In this document: piece after piece, positions 1-9,448 of the stretch
Position numbering within the stretch: position 1 is the stretch's first letter
How the letters are laid out: the number at the start of each line of letters is the position of its first letter
Assembly (NCBI GenBank): GCA_024711005.1
Contig: JANJTQ010000199.1
Coordinates: forward strand, 1-63,578
Direction of reading: 5' to 3'
DNA length: 63,578 nt
Source of the DNA: Opitutaceae bacterium
GTDB lineage: Bacteria; Verrucomicrobiota; Verrucomicrobiia; Opitutales; Opitutaceae
Notes under the pieces: model-generated
Told to the model about the DNA's origin: nothing
The model's input: the letters and a program-made list of their open reading frames with translations, nothing else
Database searches by the model: none
Made by a program: the position numbers and the translations under genes

Positions 1-221
1 AAGTCATGTCCCAGGGCGTGAGCTTCGTGTTCTAAGATCAGGACGTGGAAGAAGCGGTGCATCGCTTTGAACACGACCAGATTCGCCGCCTGCCCGTGTT
101 GAACCGCGACAAGCGACTCGTCGGCATCGTCTCCTTGGGCGATCTCGCGACGGACACCGACCCACACTGGGGCGGCGAGGTCCTTAAGGAAATCTCCGAG
201 CCCGCACATCCGAATCGTTGA
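1..221 (+). pseudogene. CBS-domain protein fragment with an in-frame stop (5' end outside window)
   Basis: The reading frame ending at TGA 219-221 encodes a typical second CBS-repeat half, with segments [21 protein letters not shown] and a C-terminal [15 protein letters not shown] pairs usually bind adenosyl ligands. In the same frame, TAA at 33-35 interrupts the protein between GVSFVF and DQDVEEAV, where related proteins as I recall them have an acidic residue (GAA would fit by one base change). Homology continues on both sides of the stop, so this looks like a nonsense mutation or a base error rather than two genes. If real, the protein would be truncated inside the CBS region. A restart at GTG 45-47 is possible but would give only part of a domain. 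The start lies beyond the left edge. Confidence 0.6.
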
Positions 222-233
222 CCATCCAAATCC

Positions 234-923
234 ATGAACAACACCGGCACAGCCCCGGACCTCTGGTGGCGCGGAGACGTCCAGATTCCCGCCGGCCACT
301 CGATCCTTGATGGCATCCTTGAGGTGCCGGAGAGGGCGCGCGGCCTTGTTATTTTCGCCCACGGCAGCGGCAGCAGCCGTCACAGCGCGCGCAATCGTCA
401 CGTGGCCTCCACCTTGCAACGCGAAGGACTCGCCACGCTGCTTTTCGACCTGCTGACGTTGGAGGAAGAACACCTTGATGCCCGAATGGGGCATCTGCGT
501 TTCGACATCGACTTCCTGTCCGGACGGCTTCGCGCCGCCACAGGCTGGGCCGCTCATCAGGAGCAGACCGCCGGCTTGCGCACCGGCTATTTTGGCGCAA
601 GCACCGGCGCCGCGGCGGCATTGGTCGCCGCCAGCGAGGATGAGAACGCATACGCCGTCGTCTCCCGCGGCGGCCGGCCCGATCTCGCCGGGGACGCCCT
701 TCTCCGGGTGGACGTGCCTACGTTGTTGATCGTGGGCGGCGCCGACGAACAGGTGATCTCGCTCAACGAACAAGCATTTGCCCAGCTGCGCTGCACCAAG
801 CATCTCGAGATCGTCCCCGGCGCAACCCACCTCTTCGAGGAACCGGGTGCGCTGGACACCGTCTCCACCCTCGCCGCCGGTTGGTTCGATACACATCTGC
901 CGGTATCCGGATGGAGCCCATGA
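234..923 (+). CDS. alpha/beta hydrolase, dienelactone-hydrolase-like
   Basis: A 229-residue cytoplasmic alpha/beta hydrolase without a signal peptide. The N-terminal strand region has an HGSGSSRHS oxyanion-type loop (about residues 43-51). The nucleophile elbow is GASTG with Ser123. The acid is probably Asp171 in GGADEQV and the base His199 in GATHLF, so a complete triad is visible. The substrate is unknown; relatives act on esters or lactones. It is the first intact gene of a three-gene run. Its stop codon overlaps the next start as ATGA at 920-923, suggesting translational coupling with the phosphoribosyltransferase. The same trio (hydrolase, phosphoribosyltransferase, erythromycin-esterase-like protein) is a recurring bacterial neighbourhood as I recall it, often near stress genes, but its joint function is not established. 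Confidence 0.85.
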   Translation: MNNTGTAPDLWWRGDVQIPAGHSILDGILEVPERARGLVIFAHGSGSSRHSARNRHVASTLQREGLATLLFDLLTLEEEHLDARMGHLRFDIDFLSGRLRAATGWAAHQEQTAGLRTGYFGASTGAAAALVAASEDENAYAVVSRGGRPDLAGDALLRVDVPTLLIVGGADEQVISLNEQAFAQLRCTKHLEIVPGATHLFEEPGALDTVSTLAAGWFDTHLPVSGWSP

Positions 924-1582
924 CCACCGACCGTCCATATCAGGATCGCCGGTCCGCCGGACGCGTGCTGGCCCGGTTTCTCGCGCTTGCCCCGGTGGGG
1001 GACCATCCGATCGTGCTCGCGCTCCCCCGCGGGGGCGTTCCGGTGGCCGACGAAATCGCCACCGCGCTGGGCGCGCCGCTGGACGTGTTTCTTGTCCGCA
1101 AGCTCGGCCTGCCCGGACAACCGGAACTTGCCATGGGCGCGCTCGCTTCCGGCGATGTCCGGGTGCTCGACGAAAACCTGATCGAGTTCGCCGGCGTCAC
1201 GCCCGAGGAGCTCGCGGCGGTGATCAAACGCGAAACCAAAGAGCTGGAACGCCGGGAGTCACTCTACCGCCGCGGACTCCCGCCGCGGAATATCGCGGGA
1301 CGGTCCGTGATCGTGGTCGACGACGGGCTTGCCACCGGCTCGACCATGCGCGCGGCGGTCGCCGCGTTGCGACGGACCGGCTGTCGCCATCTCACGGTGG
1401 CGGTCCCCGTTGGTGCACGCTCGACGTGCGCCGAGCTTGCATCCGAGGTCGACACGCTGGTCTGCCCGTTGCAGCCGGAGCCGTTTCATGCAGTGGGACT
1501 TTGGTACGACAATTTCCTGCCCACGGAGGACGCGGAGGTGTGTGACTGCCTCGCCCGCCACGCGGAGCGTCCAGCGGCATGA
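920..1582 (+). CDS. phosphoribosyltransferase family protein
   Basis: A 220-residue type I phosphoribosyltransferase fold. The PRPP-binding loop is VIVVDDGLATGSTM in the middle of the protein, preceded by a conserved RGGVPVADEIA segment near the N-terminus and a LDVFLVRKLG strand. ATG 920 is preferred over ATG 911 or GTG 881 because it forms an ATGA overlap with the upstream hydrolase stop. The base or acceptor substrate cannot be inferred; proteins of this class are generally annotated only at family level. It lies in an operon-like run with the hydrolase (overlapping) and the erythromycin-esterase-like gene (9 nt downstream). Confidence 0.85.
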   Translation: MTTDRPYQDRRSAGRVLARFLALAPVGDHPIVLALPRGGVPVADEIATALGAPLDVFLVRKLGLPGQPELAMGALASGDVRVLDENLIEFAGVTPEELAAVIKRETKELERRESLYRRGLPPRNIAGRSVIVVDDGLATGSTMRAAVAALRRTGCRHLTVAVPVGARSTCAELASEVDTLVCPLQPEPFHAVGLWYDNFLPTEDAEVCDCLARHAERPAA

Positions 1583-1591
1583 ATCCCTCCC

Positions 1592-2941
1592 ATGACAACA
1601 AACCATCCCCATCATGCCAACGCCGCGGTCACGATACGGCGCGGAGCCCACCCGCTTTCCACTCCCGACAATTATGCGCGCATCGTTTCGTGGGTCGGCG
1701 ACGCATCCCTGGTGTTGCTCGGCGAATCGTCGCATGGAACCGAGGAGTTCTACGATGCCCGCGCACGCATCACCCGGCTGCTGATTGAGAATCTGGGGTT
1801 CTCCGCCGTCGCCATCGAGGGAGACTGGCCCGACGCGTATCGGGTAAACAGATACGTGCAATCGACCGGTCGCGCCGGCGACGCGGCGGATGCGCTGGCC
1901 GGCTTCGAGCGTTTTCCCACCTGGATGTGGCGCAACCGGACAGTCGTTGAATTTATTTCGTGGCTGCGCGCCCGGAATGCGGCGGTCGAACCCGCAAGGA
2001 AGGCGGGTTTTTACGGACTCGATCTCTACAGCTTGCGCGCCTCGATGCAGGCCGTGATCGAGTATCTGGAAAAGCGCGATCCGGCGGCGGCGCAGGCGGC
2101 GCGCAAGAGCTATCGGTGCTTCGATCAATTTGGCCGGGAAACCGACACTTACGCCTGGGCCGCGACCCGGATGGGGAAAGACGGTCCGTGCGAGGAAGCC
2201 GTCACGCGGGAGCTGCTCGCCTTGCGGGAGCACCGGGCGGCGTTTCTGCGTCACGACGGCTCCGCCGCGGCCGACGAATTTTTCTACGCGGAACAAAATG
2301 CACGTCTCGCGCGCAACGCGGAGCTGTATTACCGCACGATGTTCAAGGGACGCGTCGTCTCTTGGAATGTGCGCGACGAACACATGGCGGAAACACTGGA
2401 GGCATTGCTCGGTCATCTGCACGCCCGGGGTCAGTCCCCCAAAATCGTGGTCTGGGCCCACAACTCGCATCTCGGCGACGCCCGCGCGACCGAGATGACG
2501 GAAAGCGGGGAGTTGAACCTTGGCCAGCTCGTGCGCGAACGCCATGGCGGCCAGTCCAAACTCGTCGGGTTCACCACGCATCATGGTACGGTAATCGCCG
2601 CTTCCGATTGGGGCGAACCGGCCGAGCGCAAGCGTGTCAGGCCGGCGCTCGCCGGCAGTTACGAGGCGCTCTTTCATGAAACGGGGCTGGATCAGTTCTT
2701 CCTGCCGATCAAACGCGAGACTCCCGTATACGAAACACTCTCGAAACGACGGCTCGAACGCGCAATCGGAGTTGTTTACCGGCCGGAAACCGAACGGCTC
2801 AGCCACTATTTTCACGCGTGCCTCGCGGACCAGTTCGACGCGGTCATCCATTTCGATGAAACATCCGCGCTTGAACCGCTTGAACGGCTGCAACCGCCGG
2901 TCGAAGCCGAGGCGCCGGAGACGTTCCCGTCGGGCGTGTGA
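1592..2941 (+). CDS. erythromycin esterase-like protein
   Basis: A 449-residue member of the erythromycin esterase family (Ere/succinoglycan-biosynthesis-like hydrolases). Family motifs are intact: GESSHGTEEFY (Glu45, His48), AIEGDWPD (Glu76) and WAHNSHLGD (His290, His293). These are the residues used for metal-independent hydrolysis in characterised Ere enzymes. There is no signal peptide. The chromosomal context with a phosphoribosyltransferase and a hydrolase argues for a housekeeping or stress role rather than macrolide resistance, so I do not assign an ere symbol. Start ATG 1592 is 9 nt after the preceding stop. Confidence 0.87.
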   Translation: MTTNHPHHANAAVTIRRGAHPLSTPDNYARIVSWVGDASLVLLGESSHGTEEFYDARARITRLLIENLGFSAVAIEGDWPDAYRVNRYVQSTGRAGDAADALAGFERFPTWMWRNRTVVEFISWLRARNAAVEPARKAGFYGLDLYSLRASMQAVIEYLEKRDPAAAQAARKSYRCFDQFGRETDTYAWAATRMGKDGPCEEAVTRELLALREHRAAFLRHDGSAAADEFFYAEQNARLARNAELYYRTMFKGRVVSWNVRDEHMAETLEALLGHLHARGQSPKIVVWAHNSHLGDARATEMTESGELNLGQLVRERHGGQSKLVGFTTHHGTVIAASDWGEPAERKRVRPALAGSYEALFHETGLDQFFLPIKRETPVYETLSKRRLERAIGVVYRPETERLSHYFHACLADQFDAVIHFDETSALEPLERLQPPVEAEAPETFPSGV

Positions 2942-3030
2942 GTTTCCCCGGCGCGATGGTTGAGCGCTGCAATACAGAAGCCTGCTTGCAGACGATTCCT
3001 ATCCTCGCGAGCTCGCTCCTGCCTTCCACC

Positions 3031-3951
3031 TCACACCGTAAGAACGATTTTCCCCTGGGTGTGCTTTCGCTCCAGTGTCTCGTGGGCCTGTCGCACCTCG
3101 GACAATGGAAAGGTTTCCTCGATGACGACCTTCACTTTGCCGTCGTCGATCAGCCGGGCGATCTCCTGAAGCTGTTCGGCCTTGGGGCCCGCACTCATGT
3201 ATTCGGCATGGGCGTGATGCTCTGCGGCTTTTTCCTCCGACGGTTGTTCCAACGTGGAGATGAGCGTCCCTCCATCCTTGAGACATGCCCATGACCGCGC
3301 CTGGGTCTCTCCACCGATCAGGTCCACCACCAGGTCAACGTCATGGACACGCTCATCAAAGCGATCCTTTCGATAGTCGATCACTTCATCCGCGCCCAAG
3401 GATTCGAGCAGTTCGCGATCCTCGGAGCGGCCAGTCGCCACGACGGTCGCGCCGTGAACCTTGGCGAATTGGACGGCGTAATGTCCGACACCGCCCGCCG
3501 CGCCGTGGATCAACACGCGCTGGCCGGGCTGCAAGTGACCATGATCGAAGAGCGCCTGCCACGCCGTGGTCGCCGCGAGAGGAACCGCCGCCGCGTGGAT
3601 GTCGTCCAGTGACGCGGGTTTGGGCGCCGTCTCCCCCTCCTCCGCGAGCGCGTACTCCGCGTAGCCGCCTCCATGCGCATCCAGATAGGCATAAACTTCG
3701 TCGCCGGGTTTGATCCCGGTGACCCCTCTTCCGACACCTTCGACCACGCCGGCGATGTCCCGACCAAGCGTCATCGGAAGCGCCATATCCGGGCGTTGGA
3801 ATTTTCCGGACCGGGTCTTGCAATCGACGGGATTCACTCCCGCGGCACGGACCTTGATCAGAACCTGCCCGTCGGCGGGCTCCGGCCGGGGAGTTTCCTC
3901 CAACGTGAGCACGCCGGTGCCCCCCAAAGAATGAATACGAACGGCTTTCAT
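3031..3951 (-). CDS. NADP-dependent oxidoreductase, quinone-reductase-like MDR family
   Basis: A 306-residue medium-chain dehydrogenase/reductase. An N-terminal GroES-like domain (VRAAGVNPVDCKTRSGKF) is followed by a Rossmann domain with HGAAGGVGHYAVQFAK at about residues 149-164. The structural and catalytic zinc ligands of alcohol dehydrogenases are absent, which fits the quinone oxidoreductase (zeta-crystallin-like) branch. It probably reduces quinones or activated alkenes with NADPH in the cytoplasm. It is transcribed alone, convergent with the erythromycin-esterase-like gene and divergent from the GH130/GT4 pair. Confidence 0.88.
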   Translation of the reverse strand: MKAVRIHSLGGTGVLTLEETPRPEPADGQVLIKVRAAGVNPVDCKTRSGKFQRPDMALPMTLGRDIAGVVEGVGRGVTGIKPGDEVYAYLDAHGGGYAEYALAEEGETAPKPASLDDIHAAAVPLAATTAWQALFDHGHLQPGQRVLIHGAAGGVGHYAVQFAKVHGATVVATGRSEDRELLESLGADEVIDYRKDRFDERVHDVDLVVDLIGGETQARSWACLKDGGTLISTLEQPSEEKAAEHHAHAEYMSAGPKAEQLQEIARLIDDGKVKVVIEETFPLSEVRQAHETLERKHTQGKIVLTV

Positions 3952-4120
3952 GACGGTAAGTTTAACACGCCTGCGCGCGGCCGGCCATCGGAGCGATGAC
4001 GGGACCGCGGACGGAGATTCTCCGCACGAATTCTCCGGTGAAACGAGGCGAAGCGATCCAGCCCTCCATGCGGAACTTCAGCCTTATTTTGTCCTCAGTG
4101 AAAGCACTGGGACCTATCGC

Positions 4121-5599
4121 ATGACAACAACCCTCAACGTTAAACGAACCGGCGTGGTTCTCCGGCCCGACAGCTCGCGGGTCTTCTTTCGTCCGTTCGA
4201 CATGTCGAATCGCGAACGACTCATCCGCGTGCTCGCACGGGTCATGACACTCACGGAAGCAGCCGTGAAGGAAGAGATGGATCGGATCATGCACGCGTTC
4301 TTCGACCGGCATCAACGACTCCATGAATACCTGCTGAGGCGCTTTAACGAGGTGAAGAGCGAGCTGATGACCGACCAATCGCTCAGCGAGAACCGGCGGA
4401 TGCTGATCGGGGCCTATCTCACGCTCGAATATTCGCTGGAGGCCGCCGCGTTGTTCAATCCGTCGGCGGTGCCGCATCCCGACCAGTCCGGCATGCCGGC
4501 GGGCGGCTTGCGAATGGTGCTGAGCTTGCGCGCGACGGGTGAAGGACATCTGTCTTCGATCGTGTTTCGCACGGCGGAGATGCACGCGGACGGAAGCGTG
4601 GTCCTCAACACACCCAGCCGCTTCGTGACCGCGGTTTCACCGTATCCTTACGCTCCTTACGAAAAGTCCCTGTTCGAGCGGAAACTGGCCGAACTCGGCA
4701 TGCTGGACGAGTTCTCCTGCGAAGTGATGGCCGAGTTGGGGGATACCTTCACGATGGAGGAGTTGCGATCCGGCGTGGAGCGCCGATTACGGCGCGGGGT
4801 CAGCGCGGCGACAAACCGGCAACCCACCGCCCGGGGCATTCTGGCGCTTGCGCAGGCGAACTACGAATTGCGCTTCGACGCGAATTCGCGGCTCTCCGAA
4901 CGCGTGATTTTCCCGAACACACCCGCGGAGCTTCGCGGCATCGAGGACGCGCGTTGGGTCGCCTTTCACGAGGACGACGGGAGCACGATCTATTACGCGA
5001 CATATTCGGCGTACGACGGCCAAATCGTGCTGCCGCAAATCGTCGAGACCAGGGACTTCCTGAACTTCCGCATCAGCACGCTCAACGGACCTGAAATTCG
5101 CAACAAGGGGATGGCGCTTTTCCCGCGCAAAATCGGCGGATATTACGCGATGATTTCAAGGCAGGACGGAGAGAACGTCTTCATCATGTTCTCGGAGATG
5201 CTGCACTTCTGGTATGAGAAACGCATTCTGCTGCGTCCGACGGAACCGTGGGAATTCATCCAGCTCGGCAATTGCGGTTCGCCGATCGAAACCGAGGCCG
5301 GGTGGCTGTTGCTGACGCATGGTGTCGGCGCCATGCGCCATTACGTAATCGGTGCGGTATTGCTTGATCTTGATGATCCGGCGCGCGTGATCGGACGCCT
5401 TCGCCACCCGTTGCTCGTGCCGGAGGAGGACGAGCGCGAAGGCTACGTTCCAAATGTCGTCTACAGCTGCGGCGGCCTCGTGCACGGGAACACCTTGCTC
5501 ATCCCGTACGCGATGAGCGACCAGTCCAGCAGCTTCGCCACCGTCTCGTTGCCGGAGTTGCTGACCGAGCTCAAAAACAACCCTCCCCTGCAAGCATGA
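4121..5599 (+). CDS. glycoside hydrolase/phosphorylase family 130-like protein
   Basis: A 492-residue protein with a five-bladed beta-propeller GH130 core in its C-terminal two-thirds. The GH130 signature appears as RGIEDARW with the expected catalytic Asp at about residue 276. Further conserved stretches are NKGMALFPRKIGG and CGSPIETEAGWLLLTHG. GH130 enzymes phosphorolyse or hydrolyse beta-mannosides in the cytoplasm. The first 190 residues form a helical extension not needed for the propeller. ATG 4121 is chosen because the family-like sequence begins there (MTTTLNVKRTG); the frame is open further upstream but without homology. The stop overlaps the next ATG (ATGA, 5596-5599), so it is coupled to the glycosyltransferase. 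Substrate is not determinable. Confidence 0.83.
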   Translation: MTTTLNVKRTGVVLRPDSSRVFFRPFDMSNRERLIRVLARVMTLTEAAVKEEMDRIMHAFFDRHQRLHEYLLRRFNEVKSELMTDQSLSENRRMLIGAYLTLEYSLEAAALFNPSAVPHPDQSGMPAGGLRMVLSLRATGEGHLSSIVFRTAEMHADGSVVLNTPSRFVTAVSPYPYAPYEKSLFERKLAELGMLDEFSCEVMAELGDTFTMEELRSGVERRLRRGVSAATNRQPTARGILALAQANYELRFDANSRLSERVIFPNTPAELRGIEDARWVAFHEDDGSTIYYATYSAYDGQIVLPQIVETRDFLNFRISTLNGPEIRNKGMALFPRKIGGYYAMISRQDGENVFIMFSEMLHFWYEKRILLRPTEPWEFIQLGNCGSPIETEAGWLLLTHGVGAMRHYVIGAVLLDLDDPARVIGRLRHPLLVPEEDEREGYVPNVVYSCGGLVHGNTLLIPYAMSDQSSSFATVSLPELLTELKNNPPLQA

Positions 5600-7881
5600 T
5601 CGCCCGACAACAAGCCGGCAAAATCGCATTGGTCTGTGATTATCTGCCGCGCCAGTGCGGCATTGCGACCTTCTCCCACGACGTCCGCCAGGCGCTCCTC
5701 GAGCAGTACCCCGGCGTGGACTGCATGGTGGTGTCGACCACCGACACACCGCAGAGCTACGACTACCCGCCGGAGGTACGCTTCGAAATCCCCGAACAGG
5801 ATATCAAGGCCTATCAACGCGCCGCCGACTTCATCAATTTCAGCGATGCGGAGGTTGTTTTCCTGCAACACGAATTTGGCATCTACGGCGGCACCGCCGG
5901 CAGCCACATCCTTACTCTGCTGCGCGAGCTGCGCATCCCGGTCGTGACCATGCTGCACACGATCGAGGAAGATCCCAAACCGGCGTTCGGCCGGGTTCTG
6001 AACGAGATTGTACAGCTCTCGGCGAGGCTCATCGTCATGAGCGAACGTGGCCGGCGTGTGATCCAATCCCACTACGGCGCCTCGCCCGAACGGGTGGATG
6101 TCATCCCCCACGGCATCCCCGACACGCCGTTCGTGGATCCGAATTTTTATAAGGATCAGTTCGGCGTCGAAGGCCGGAAGGTTCTGCTCACGTTCGGCCT
6201 GATCACGGAACACAAGGGCATCGAATACGTCATCCAGGCATTGCCGGAAGTGGTGAAACAGGTGCCCGAGGTGGTGTACGTGGTGCTGGGCGCAACCCAC
6301 CCCGCGCTCCAACGACTGGAAGGCGAAACCTATCGGCTCAAACTGGAGCGTCTCGTGGCGAGTCTGGGGCTCACGAAACACGTCGCGTTCTACAACCGTT
6401 TCGTCGGACAGGAGGAGTTGATGGAGTTCCTGGGCGCGGCCGACATCTACATCACACCTTATCTCAGTCGCGAGCAGACCACCTCCGGCACGCTGGCCTA
6501 TGCATTCGGTTGCGGCAAAGCCGTGATCTCCACCCCGTATGCGCACGCGGCCGAACTGCTCGCCGATGGACGCGGCGCGCTGGTACCATTCCGCGACAGC
6601 ACCGCACTGGCCCGCGAGATCATCGATTTGCTGACCAACGAGACGCGGCGCCATGCATTGCGCAAACAGTCCTACCTGATCGGTCGCGACATGATCTGGA
6701 GCCACGTCGCCCATCGCTTCATGGAATCATTCCAAAAAGCGCGCCTTGGCCCGGCCAACAAACGTCTCGCGCTGAAAACCCTCGAACAACAACCGTACCT
6801 GCTACCCTCCCTGCAACTCGCCCATCTCGAACGGTTGTCGGACAGCGTCGGCGTCTTTCACAACGCCACCCACTCGGTGCCCGATATCTCCCAAGGTTAT
6901 CGCACGTTGGACAACACCCTCGCCCTTCGCCTCACCGTCCTCCTGGAGGAAACCGGGGACGCGACACCCCACACCCAGGCGCTCGCGACCACGTATGCCG
7001 CCTACCTCAACCATGCGTTGATTCCGGAAACGGGCCGCTTTCACGAACACCTTTCGTTCGAGCGGCAGTGGAAGGACGACGCGGACTCCGATGACGCCCT
7101 CGGCTCCGCCATATGGGCGCTCGGCACCTGTGTCGGCCGGGCTCAGTCACCCGGGCTCCAACAGTGGGCCGCACATCTTCTCGATTGCGCTCTTCCTGCG
7201 TTGAGCACCACCCAATCACCGCTCGCCTGGGCGTTCGGATTGCTGGGCATTCATGAGTATTTCCGGCGCCTCAGCGGAGACCACCGGGCGAAACAATTAC
7301 GCGAAACCCTCACCCGACGTCTGATGGATGCCTATCGTATGCACGCCACCGATGACTGTCCGTGGTTTGATGCCAACCCCGGTCGCGCCGAGGCCCTTCT
7401 GTCTCACGCACTCATCCTCAGCGGACGCTGGTCGGGAGATCAGGAGGCGCTGGAGATCGGGTTACGCAGTCTGCGATGGTTGGTCCAAACGCACACCTGT
7501 GACGACCACTACCGGGCCGTCAGCGCCACGGCCGCGTCGCAACCCTTGGAACTCCAGCCGCGTCTGGATCAGATGCCGATCGAGGCCAATGCCACCTTGA
7601 GCGCGTGCATCGAAGCCTACGCCGCCACGCAAGACGTGTTCTGGCGGGAAGAGACGCGCAAGGCGTTTGAGTGGTTCCTCGGACGCAACGATCTGGGCGA
7701 GTCGCTCTACGATCCCGCGACAGGAGGGTGTTGCGATGCGCTTCATGTCGATCGTCGCAATCTCAACCAAGGCGCGGAATCAACGCTCTCGTTTCTGCTC
7801 GCGCTTCAAGAGATGCGCCTGCTCGAAGCCGCCCTGCGCGCTTTCAACCAGCCTGCCCCGGCAGGCGCGTTCGCCGCCTGA
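5596..7881 (+). CDS. glycosyltransferase family 4 protein with helical C-terminal domain
   Basis: A 761-residue two-part protein. Residues 1 to about 380 are a GT-B fold, GT4-type glycosyltransferase, with LVCDYLPRQCGIATFSHDV at the N-terminus and LLTFGLITEHKGIEYVIQAL in the donor-binding half. A TTSGTLAYAFGCGKAVI segment replaces the common E-x7-E region. The remaining 380 residues are a helical repeat-rich domain with features of (alpha/alpha)6 sugar-active folds (for example WKDDADSDDALGSAIWALG). It is translationally coupled to the upstream GH130 gene. GH130-GT4 pairs suggest synthesis or turnover of a mannose-containing oligosaccharide, which is an inference. Confidence 0.85.
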   Translation: MIARQQAGKIALVCDYLPRQCGIATFSHDVRQALLEQYPGVDCMVVSTTDTPQSYDYPPEVRFEIPEQDIKAYQRAADFINFSDAEVVFLQHEFGIYGGTAGSHILTLLRELRIPVVTMLHTIEEDPKPAFGRVLNEIVQLSARLIVMSERGRRVIQSHYGASPERVDVIPHGIPDTPFVDPNFYKDQFGVEGRKVLLTFGLITEHKGIEYVIQALPEVVKQVPEVVYVVLGATHPALQRLEGETYRLKLERLVASLGLTKHVAFYNRFVGQEELMEFLGAADIYITPYLSREQTTSGTLAYAFGCGKAVISTPYAHAAELLADGRGALVPFRDSTALAREIIDLLTNETRRHALRKQSYLIGRDMIWSHVAHRFMESFQKARLGPANKRLALKTLEQQPYLLPSLQLAHLERLSDSVGVFHNATHSVPDISQGYRTLDNTLALRLTVLLEETGDATPHTQALATTYAAYLNHALIPETGRFHEHLSFERQWKDDADSDDALGSAIWALGTCVGRAQSPGLQQWAAHLLDCALPALSTTQSPLAWAFGLLGIHEYFRRLSGDHRAKQLRETLTRRLMDAYRMHATDDCPWFDANPGRAEALLSHALILSGRWSGDQEALEIGLRSLRWLVQTHTCDDHYRAVSATAASQPLELQPRLDQMPIEANATLSACIEAYAATQDVFWREETRKAFEWFLGRNDLGESLYDPATGGCCDALHVDRRNLNQGAESTLSFLLALQEMRLLEAALRAFNQPAPAGAFAA

Positions 7882-7984
7882 GTGGCAACGGTCCTTCTCT
7901 AAATCGAAAGAAGCCCGCTCGCTCCCACATGTTCGAACCCATCGCCTGGAGCAGGCCGCCCACAGGTCTTCAAAACCGCCCGCT

Positions 7985-9073
7985 TCACGCCGCGTTTACT
8001 TGCAGGTGCCCCTGCGCTCCGACCGCCGCGAGCAGATCGCTCAAACGAAACTCGGTCACGCCCGTGACAGAATCCGCGGCACCGTAATAAACCAGCACGG
8101 TTTCGCCGCGCTCAATGATCCCAGTCGGAAAAACGATGTCGGGCACGAAGCCGTTCAGTTCAAAATCCGTCTCCGGTACAAAGACCGCGTCGGACACGGC
8201 GAGCACCCGGGAGGGATCGTCCGCATCCAACAGCAACAGCCCGCCCGAATAACGACCCACCCGGGCTTCGCCGGGCCGGCGGTCGTTGCCGTGAAAGAAC
8301 TCAAGCCATCCCGCGGACGTACGGATCGGCGGCGCACCTCCGCCGACACGGCCCACCTCCCATGATTGGGATCCGCGATGCAAGGGCGCATGTCCGCCCC
8401 AATGGACGGCATCGGACGACGAACCGATCCAGATCTCCGGCCGCGTAAGCGTCGTCGAAATCGATGGCCGGTGCAGGACCACATAACGGCCGCCAATCTT
8501 CTCGGGGAAGAACACCACGTCCTTGTTGTCCGGACAAAAGATCACCCCGTGCCGCTTGAAGGTCCGAAAGTCGCGGGTGGTGGCGAGCATCGTGGCCGGT
8601 CCATGTTTCGACACGCCCACATAGGTGATGAAATACTCGTCGCCGATCTTGGAGACACGTGGATCTTCCACGCCAAAATCCTCCAGCGGGCCCGACGGGA
8701 AAAACCGGATCGCGCCGATCCGATCGACCGACCGGCCATCACGGCTTTCGACCAGACACAGATGCGAGACAAACGTAAGCCGCACGACATTGTTCTCCTT
8801 GAATCGCACGCTGCGCGTATCTTCGCGAATCACCGCCTCCTCGCGCACCCAGTCGATCGTGACCCGGTTCGCATCGTCATCCCAACGAGGCAACCCGATC
8901 CATCCCGGCCGGTCTTCCTTGGGCGTCTCGGCCACACGCACCAACAGCACCACGCCATCGGGTGTGTCCGCCACCGCGGGATTAAAGGCACCGGCCACCG
9001 ACAAATCGTCCTGGGACGGCGGCACATCTTCCGGACGCAACAAACAACGCGTGAACAAACGAGGGATAATCAT
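7985..9073 (-). CDS. glycoside hydrolase/phosphorylase family 130-like protein
   Basis: A 362-residue compact GH130 beta-propeller without the long N-terminal extension of the upstream paralogue. The catalytic signature is FGVEDPRV with Asp137. Other family segments are SHLCLVESRDG, VFFPEKIGGRYVVLHRP and GGAPPIRTSAGWLEFFHG. It probably acts on beta-mannosyl linkages in the cytoplasm, by phosphorolysis or hydrolysis. ATG 9073 (MIIPRLFTRCLLRPEDV) is chosen because the family N-terminus starts there; the open frame extends another 36 codons without plausible sequence. It is convergent with the GH130/GT4 operon, suggesting a related substrate. Confidence 0.86.
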   Translation of the reverse strand: MIIPRLFTRCLLRPEDVPPSQDDLSVAGAFNPAVADTPDGVVLLVRVAETPKEDRPGWIGLPRWDDDANRVTIDWVREEAVIREDTRSVRFKENNVVRLTFVSHLCLVESRDGRSVDRIGAIRFFPSGPLEDFGVEDPRVSKIGDEYFITYVGVSKHGPATMLATTRDFRTFKRHGVIFCPDNKDVVFFPEKIGGRYVVLHRPSISTTLTRPEIWIGSSSDAVHWGGHAPLHRGSQSWEVGRVGGGAPPIRTSAGWLEFFHGNDRRPGEARVGRYSGGLLLLDADDPSRVLAVSDAVFVPETDFELNGFVPDIVFPTGIIERGETVLVYYGAADSVTGVTEFRLSDLLAAVGAQGHLQVNAA

Positions 9074-9448
9074 GGGAGGGAACGAGGGATCGTCTTGAGG
9101 GTGAACGTTCGCGGAGGAACCACGGCACATGCCGGCGCTCGCTTCGCTTCGGGAAAAGGGACTGCAACGAACAGACCACACCGACGGGACTTGGAGCCCC
9201 CGCCCGGCCGCCCAAACTTACCGCCCGCCCCCACCGTGATTCGTCACGTCGGCCCCAACACGAGAAGGGCGAATGCCGGACTCTAGTCGGGCTTATTTTC
9301 GACTGAATATTAATGGGATATACACTCGGATATTGCCGATGTGCCCGTCCTGACTTTGATCCCACTCGCCCCGGACGATACCCCTCTGCCCTGAACCTCG
9401 TCGGGACTCCCTGTTCGCGTGTAACCCTCCTGCCTGGAAAACACTCCC
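9074..9448. other. intergenic region between divergent genes
   Basis: These 375 bases separate the divergent GH130 gene and the VWA-like gene. I see no gene here. An A+T-rich stretch around 9290-9335 (including ACTGAATATTAATGGGATAT) contrasts with the GC-rich surroundings and may hold the promoter of the downstream gene. No convincing -35/-10 pair or operator could be fixed. Confidence 0.4.

Noticed and set aside
2875-2894. CTTGAACCGCTTGAACGG as a possible tenth operator
   Set aside because: It is a direct repeat of CTTGAAC rather than an inverted repeat (TTGAA...TTGAA). It encodes the C-terminus of the erythromycin-esterase-like protein and does not precede a gene.
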